Below are positions 58,805-64,000 of a stretch of DNA of 64,000 nt, one piece after another. The stretch comes from Thiohalocapsa sp963695445 (GTDB lineage: Bacteria > Pseudomonadota > Gammaproteobacteria > Chromatiales > Chromatiaceae): positions 152,859 through 216,858 of the forward strand of contig CAVOGV010000036.1 in the NCBI GenBank assembly GCA_963695445.1. The letters run 5' to 3'. Below the pieces are notes generated by a model. It searched no databases, was not told the DNA's origin, and saw nothing but the letters and a program-made list of their open reading frames with translations. A program made the position numbers and the translations under genes. Numbering within the stretch: the stretch's first letter is position 1; the number at the start of each line of letters is the position of its first letter.

Positions 58805-58813
58805 CGCGGTGCA

Positions 58814-59455
58814 TCAGGGACTGGGCTCCACCAGGCCCGCGCGAATGGCGAATTTCACCAGTCCGGGTAGGGTGCGGATCTGGAGCTTCATCATGATACG
58901 GCTGCGATAGGTCTCCACGGTTCGGTCGCTGATACCGAGCGCTTTGGCGATCTCCTTCGCGCGGTGCCCTTCGGCGAGCAGGCGCAGCACCGCCAACTCG
59001 CGCTGACTGAGGCTTTGTTTGTCGAGCAGGATGCTGCGGCCGTCCGCGACCGGGTCGGATCGCTCCACGGAGGGGCTCAGGAAGCGCTCTCCCCGCAGCA
59101 CCGCGGCCACGGCGGCAACCAAGTCCTCCATTGCCTCGTTCTTAAGCACATAGGCCGACGCGCCGGCCGCGAACATCTGCTCCCGATACTGAATGTCGCC
59201 ATAGGTCGACAGTGCGATGACCGAAGTCGCGGGCGACACCGTCTTGATCGCCCGTGCCGCTTGTATTCCGTTCATCCCCGGCATCTCGACGTCGAGCAGG
59301 GCGATCCGCGGTTGTTTGGCTTCGGCCAGCCGCACCGCGGTCTCGCCATCCTCGGTCTCGCCGACGAGTTCCCAGTCGCGCTGCTCTCGGATCAACAGCG
59401 CGAGACCCTCGCGTACCAGGGTATGGTCGTCGGCCAGCAACAAGGTGATGCTCAT
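58814..59455 (-). CDS. NarL/LuxR-family response regulator
   Basis: This 213-residue regulator has a receiver domain (LLADDHTLVREG, phosphoacceptor aspartate in IALLDVEMPGMNG, lysine in YVLKNE) and a LuxR-type helix-turn-helix (LSQRELAVLRLLAEGHRAKEIAKALGIS, quoted in parts elsewhere as LSQRELAVL). It should bind DNA when phosphorylated by the kinase just upstream, whose stop overlaps its ATG (ATGA). It is the last gene of the signalling operon. Confidence 0.9.
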   Translation of the reverse strand: MSITLLLADDHTLVREGLALLIREQRDWELVGETEDGETAVRLAEAKQPRIALLDVEMPGMNGIQAARAIKTVSPATSVIALSTYGDIQYREQMFAAGASAYVLKNEAMEDLVAAVAAVLRGERFLSPSVERSDPVADGRSILLDKQSLSQRELAVLRLLAEGHRAKEIAKALGISDRTVETYRSRIMMKLQIRTLPGLVKFAIRAGLVEPSP

Positions 59456-60705
59456 GTGTCGTCGCCGCCTCCAAGTTGATCGGTTGCTGTAGTCGAGACG
59501 CCGGGTGCATCGTCCGATGGCTTCGGTACCGCCGTCACCTGGGCACGCGTGCCCTGGACGTCGGAGGTGATGGCAAGCTCACCGCCCCAGGGCTTCAGCC
59601 GCTCGCGGATACCGAACAGGCCATAGCCGCCCGGTTTGCCGGTTGCCTGCGAATCTGGATGACCGGCCAAGCCCTTGCCGTTGTCGCTGACGGTGAGCGT
59701 GACCCTGTCGTCGCCATAGTCCAACTCCACCAGCCCGCGCGTCGCCGCCGCATGCTTGAGCAGGTTGTAGACGAACTCCCGCGCACATTGGAACAGGATC
59801 ACGGCCAGGTCCGGCCCGAGCGCCAGCACCGGCCCGGACTCCCGATAACGTAGATCGAGATCGAAGCGTTGTTTGATGTGTTCGACGAACCAGCGTAGTG
59901 CCGCCCCCAACCCCTCCCGATAGAGGAGCGGCGGACTGAGTTCGAACTGCAGCGTGCGCAGCTCCGAAAGGGCGTCGCGCATCAGCTCGGTGGCCACACC
60001 CAGCAACCGATCCGATTCCGCGTCGCGATAGCGCACGGCGGATGCGATCTGAATCTGGGCCAGGGTTAGCTTTTGCATTGGGCTGTCGTGCAATTCTCCA
60101 GCAAGGCGCTTTTTCTCGCGCTCTTCCACCAGCGAGATCTCAATCGCCAGGCGGCGCAGCCCCGCGTTCGCCTCCTGCAGCCGGGCGTTTGCTTGTCGCA
60201 GCTCGCTGGTGCGCTGCGCCAGCGCCGATTCCTGCTCACGGGTCAGGCGTCCGAGGGTGGCATGGGTGCGCACCCGCGCCAGCAGCACGGCGGTGTCGAA
60301 CGGCTTCAGGACATAGTCCGAGCCGCCGGCCTCGAATGCGCGCACGATGGTCTCGCGATCGTCCTTGCCGGTGAGGAACACCACCGGTACCGCGGCCATG
60401 CCGGGGCGGGACCTCAGTCGGCGGCAGACCTCGATGCCGTCCATGCCGTTCGGCATCAGGATATCCAGCAGCAGCAGGTCGGGCGGTGTCTCGTCGGCGA
60501 GGCAGTCCAAGGTCTCCAGCGCCCGTTCGCCGCTCTCGGCCACATGCACCTGATAGCCCTCCGCGGCCAGCAGGCGGCCCAGGAAGCGGATGTTGTCGGG
60601 CTCGTCATCCACGACCAGGACCTGCGCCCCGGTCGGGATCTGGCTCGGATTCGGGATCGGCATCGGCATCGAGTTCGGATTCGGTTTCGGTATGGATCGA
60701 TTCAT
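59452..60705 (-). CDS. Receiver-linked NarX/DegS-type histidine kinase
   Basis: This protein of about 417 residues has an N-terminal receiver domain (VLVVDDEPDNIRFLG, LLLDILMPNGMDG), a coiled-coil linker, and a HisKA_3 kinase (LAGELHDSPMQKLTLAQI with the phospho-His), followed by a HATPase domain (VSDNGKGLAG, GYGLFGIRERL). Before the receiver it has a short Pro/Met-rich simple-sequence stretch. No membrane helix is present, so it is cytoplasmic. ATGA overlaps on both sides couple it to the hybrid kinase and the response regulator, its likely target. Confidence 0.88.
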   Translation of the reverse strand: MNRSIPKPNPNSMPMPIPNPSQIPTGAQVLVVDDEPDNIRFLGRLLAAEGYQVHVAESGERALETLDCLADETPPDLLLLDILMPNGMDGIEVCRRLRSRPGMAAVPVVFLTGKDDRETIVRAFEAGGSDYVLKPFDTAVLLARVRTHATLGRLTREQESALAQRTSELRQANARLQEANAGLRRLAIEISLVEEREKKRLAGELHDSPMQKLTLAQIQIASAVRYRDAESDRLLGVATELMRDALSELRTLQFELSPPLLYREGLGAALRWFVEHIKQRFDLDLRYRESGPVLALGPDLAVILFQCAREFVYNLLKHAAATRGLVELDYGDDRVTLTVSDNGKGLAGHPDSQATGKPGGYGLFGIRERLKPWGGELAITSDVQGTRAQVTAVPKPSDDAPGVSTTATDQLGGGDDT

Positions 60706-63357
60706 CGCTCTGGCTGCGTTGACGGTTCTACCGAATGCGGCGCAGCGTTGTGCGCCGCATCCAGCGTCGCGATCAGCCGCCGCAATCCGACGATGTCGAA
60801 GGCGTCTGCCAGGCTGGACAGCTGCCGCGCCAACGCCGGGCAGCAATCGTCCCGGGCCAGCGCCTGCGCCAAGGCGTTGATGCCGGTGACGTTGCCGGTA
60901 CGCACCAGGCTGGCCAGCTCCGCCAGCCGTGCCGGTGATAACGCCTCGACATCCACTGCGCAATCCTCCGCGGAACCTTCCGGGGCTGGGGCTCGGCACG
61001 GGTCCAAGTCAGCGGCAGCAGCTCGGCCAGCGTCTTCAGCAGCGCCTCACGCAACACTGGCTTCGGCAGATGCGCATTGCAACCGGCCGCTAGCGCAGCA
61101 CCCTGATCCGCGTCGAAGGCGGCGGCGGTCACCGCGACGATGGGTATGTCGCTGCACGCCGGTCGTTGCCGCAGCGCTCGGGTGGCGGCCAGTCCATCCA
61201 TGTCCGGCATGCGCAGGTCCATCAGGATCAGGTCCGGCGCCAGCGCGGTGGCCTGCGCGATGCAGTCGGCGCCGTCCTCGGCGTCGCGCACCTCGAAGCC
61301 GAGTGGCGCCAGCAGCCCGCGCAGCACCTCTCGGTTCTCGGGTTCGTCGTCGACGATGAGGATGCGCAGCGCCCCGGTCTCGACCTCGGTCTCGACCCCA
61401 GTTTCGACCTGGCCCCCGGTCGTTCGTCGATAGCCGATGATGGCGCCCGGGTCCGCCGGCGTCGGCGCGGCCTCGTCCGCCACCGGCAGCCGCTCGGCCG
61501 GGATGCGCACGCGAAAGCGGCTGCCCGCGCCCGGCCTGCTCTCGACCTCGATCACGCCGCCCATGCGCTCCACCAGGCGCTTGCTGATGGCGAGCCCCAG
61601 ACCGGTGCCCCGGGCGTGCTGTTGGGCATCGCCGACCTGCCGGAACGGCTCGAAGATGCGCGCGATATCGGCCGCGGACATGCCGACGCCGGTGTCGCTG
61701 ACCTCGAACATCAGGGTACCGTCGGCGAAGCCGGCAGCGACGCGCACCCGGCCCGCGTCGGTGGACTTGATGGCGTTGTCGATCAGGTTCGCGAGCACCT
61801 GATGCAGCCGCTTGCTGTCGCAGCGCAACCGCGGCGGCAACGTGCCCGCGTCGGCGATCTCGAGCCCGATGCCCTTTTGCCGTGCCCGGGCCTCGAACAT
61901 GCCCGCCAGCTCCGCCAGCAGCGCGGCGCTGTCCCAGGGCGCCGGTTCCAGCGTCAGCCGTCCGGCCTCGATCCGGGCCAGGTCCAACAGCTCGCTGATC
62001 AGCCCTAGCAGCCGCTCGCCACCACGGCGGATGCCCTGCACCTGCTCGCGCTGCTCGGGCAGCAGCCGGGCATCGCCGGCGAGCAGTTGGGCGAAGCCGA
62101 GCACCGCGTTCAACGGCGTGCGCAGCTCGTGGCTCATGTTCGCCATGAACAAATCCTTGGCACGGTTGGCCGCCTCCGCGGCCTCGCGCGCCTGGTACAG
62201 CCGTTCTTCCAGGGCCTTGTCCCGGTCGATGTCGTCGAGGATCCAGATAGAACCCAGGGCCTGGTTGTTCGGATCGATATATTGGCCGATCAGCCGGCCC
62301 CAGAAGCGGCTGCCGTCACGCCGCTGCAGCACGCGGTCGTCGCGAAAGATACCGCCGGCGGCCATCTGCGCATAGCCGACACGGCCCACCTCCTCGAAGG
62401 CGGTAGGGTCCGGATAGAACTCCGCGGTGCTGCGACCGATCATCTCCTCCAAGCGCATCCCGAACAGCTCGGCGGCGCGCGGGTTCGCGCGCGCGATGCG
62501 TCGATCCATCAAATGGATGATCCCCAGCGGCAAGGCTTCGACAAGCAGCCGCTGCTCGCGTACCACGGCGTTCAGATCGCGGGTACGTTCCTCCACCCGC
62601 TGCTCCAGGCGCGCGCGGATGTCGGTCAGCTCCGTGTCGCGCCGCTCGATCTGCGCCAGCATCGCATTGAAGCCGCGATACAGGATGCCGAACTCGCCGT
62701 TGTCGTCCGGCGGTGTCACCCGCAGCGAATAGTCGGCGTGCTCCGAGACCGTCCGCGTCTTCGCCGCCAGCTCCAGGATCGGCTCCGAGACCCGGCGTTG
62801 CAGCCGCCAGGCCAGCAGCAGCGAGATGGTCAAGGTCGACACCAGCAGCAGCGCGACGATCAGGGCATAGCGCTTCAATTGCGCGGCCAGCTCATCGGTG
62901 CGGGCGTGGATAAAGATCCGGCCGATGGGCTGCCCACGCAGGCTGAGCGTGCGCACCACCTCGATGCTGCCGAGCCCCAACGGGGAAACGTTCACGAAGA
63001 CCCCGTCACCGGCCTGCGCCGGCTCCAGCACCGGTCGCGGCCCGCGGCATCCCGCTGGTAGCTCGCGAAGCGCCGGCCGGCGGCGTCATACAGCGCCGCG
63101 TAGCGGACCTGGTATTCGCGGCGCAGGCTGGCCAGGTTCTTCTCCGCCGTCTCCGGCGCATCGAAGTCCAGCGCCGACAGGCTGTTGTCGCCGACCACCA
63201 CCGACAGCACCTCCAGGTCCCGCGCCATTTGCTGGCGCAGCATGGCGACGTCGTTGATCACGAACAGGGTGCCGGCGATCACCAGCGTCAGCACGCTGAT
63301 GGCCGCGGACAGGGCCAGCAGGCGCTGGCGGATCGAGGTCATTCCCGGCAGTCTCAC
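60702..63357 (-). CDS. Membrane hybrid sensor histidine kinase, two apparent frameshifts
   Basis: The protein has two membrane helices around a periplasmic segment, then HAMP, PAS (IARANPRAAELFGM), HisKA (MSHELRTPLNAVLG), HATPase (FEVSDTGVGMS) and receiver (ILIVDDEPENREVL, LILMDLRMPDMDG) domains. The frame changes near 63035 and near 61007. In each case family-like sequence continues in the neighbouring frame, the last part being VDVEALSPARLAELASL and then a helical tail. Each shift fits one missing base. It starts at a GTG overlapping the yfiR-like stop (GTGA); an ATG at 63342 is the alternative. Its end overlaps the next kinase by ATGA. Confidence 0.8.
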
Positions 63358-63938
63358 TGCACCACCTCCGCCACGTCGTAGAGCTGCGCGGAGACGGTCA
63401 GCCCCCGGCCCTTGAGCGCCTTCGGGTCGATGCGAAAGCGCAGCCGGACCTTCTTGCGAAAGATGTCGGACTGGTCGAACAGCTCGATGGCCACACCCTT
63501 GCCAGCGAATCCGGGTGTATCGCCAACCAAGAGCACCGGCTTGCCTGCGCTGCGCCGAGCGATGGCGCCCAGGCGCCCAGCGGCGGCGGCGCCGATGAAC
63601 AGGATCTGACAGCCGTCCATGCCATCGACGCCGGCGAGCCCGCGCACCCGGATCACCCGCTCGCCCACCCGCCGGGCCGGCTCGGTCAGCTCGGCGAGCG
63701 CCGCCTGCATGGCTGGATCGGCCATGACGCAGATGACGAATGGCGTACCGGCCTGTGCCGCGGGCCAGTCGACGAAGCTGGTGAACTTGTAGATGAAGGC
63801 CGCCTTCAGCGCTCGCAGCGGGTCATCCGTGGCGGCGGACACCGGCGCCAGGATCAGCGCGATGGCCGTCAGTAGCAAAAGGGCCGCGAGGGGCACGAAG
63901 CGGTGGGCACGGCGGAGACAAGACACGGTTGCAGGCAT
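63354..63938 (-). CDS. YfiR-family periplasmic protein
   Basis: This 194-residue exported protein has a long signal segment (FVPLAALLLLTAIALIL) followed by LKAAFIYKFTSFVDWP, the YfiR family mark, and later LVGDTPGFAGKGVAIELF. YfiR proteins act as periplasmic sensors that restrain a membrane diguanylate cyclase or kinase. Here the partner is probably the hybrid kinase whose GTG overlaps its stop. It is the first gene of the leftward signalling operon. Nothing was recognised between it and the right edge of the window. Confidence 0.8.
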   Translation of the reverse strand: MPATVSCLRRAHRFVPLAALLLLTAIALILAPVSAATDDPLRALKAAFIYKFTSFVDWPAAQAGTPFVICVMADPAMQAALAELTEPARRVGERVIRVRGLAGVDGMDGCQILFIGAAAAGRLGAIARRSAGKPVLLVGDTPGFAGKGVAIELFDQSDIFRKKVRLRFRIDPKALKGRGLTVSAQLYDVAEVVQ

Positions 63939-64000
63939 GGGCTCGGGGGGTCCGCCGTCCGGGTCGGATCGATTGCCGCCCGACGGGCGTCCCGACGGCT

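Overview
The window reads as a chromosomal segment of a purple sulfur bacterium (Gammaproteobacteria, Chromatiales, Chromatiaceae-like). The basis is a bchCXYZ-puf photosynthesis cluster with a tetraheme PufC and three LH1 pufBA pairs, CrtE/CrtF carotenoid genes, a nif gene cluster, a DsrC-family protein, and high-GC coding throughout. The species cannot be named from the sequence.

Layout. 1-4.7 kb: a leftward nif operon (nifB, ferredoxin, ArsC-like nitrogenase-associated protein, flavodiiron protein, 2Fe-2S ferredoxin, Shethna FeSII-like protein cut by the window edge), preceded by a sigma-54 promoter and a NifA site. 5-7.2 kb: a GGDEF receptor and a nuclease-gene remnant. 7.3-20 kb: crtE, crtF, bchC, bchX, bchY, bchZ and pufB1A1LMC-B2A2-B3A3, with TGT-N12-ACA (PpsR/CrtJ) sites before crtE and bchC. 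20-28.4 kb: dxs, a metallo-hydrolase, a Nudix hydrolase, a DUF3581 protein, and a coupled fructokinase-sucrose synthase pair. 28.9-35 kb: cydABX (bd oxidase), a two-domain thioredoxin-like protein, an encapsulated-ferritin-like protein without its encapsulin, and a GT81-like glycosyltransferase. 35-42 kb: modABC, a DsrC-like protein, a TauE permease, moaB-moeA-moaD and dgkA. 42-48.4 kb: the glycine cleavage genes (gcvT, gcvH, gcvPA, gcvPB) behind a tandem glycine riboswitch, interrupted by tpx and a DUF4160/DUF2442 pair. 48.5-53.5 kb: an accessory island with a DUF4338 remnant, a 746-residue PD-(D/E)XK-like protein, HEPN/MNT genes, and a UPF0175 antitoxin with a truncated PIN toxin. 53.5-58.5 kb: glgA, zwf and pgi. 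58.8-63.9 kb: a four-gene signalling operon (YfiR-like protein, hybrid kinase, REC-kinase, LuxR-type regulator).

Function. The genes serve phototrophy (LH1-RC and the pigments), nitrogen fixation and its molybdenum and iron-sulfur supply, and carbon handling (glycogen, sucrose, hexose phosphates). Oxygen defence recurs: a flavodiiron protein and an FeSII-like protein inside the nif operon, a bd oxidase, and thiol peroxidase. Many start and stop codons overlap (ATGA, GTGA, TGATG), which implies translational coupling.

Caution. At least eight otherwise well-conserved genes (nifB, the GGDEF gene, crtF, bchY, bchZ, pufC at its tail, the thioredoxin-like gene and the hybrid kinase) carry one or more single-base frameshifts, with conserved protein sequence continuing in the next frame. 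Uncorrected sequencing or assembly errors are the simplest explanation, but real decay cannot be excluded from one sequence.
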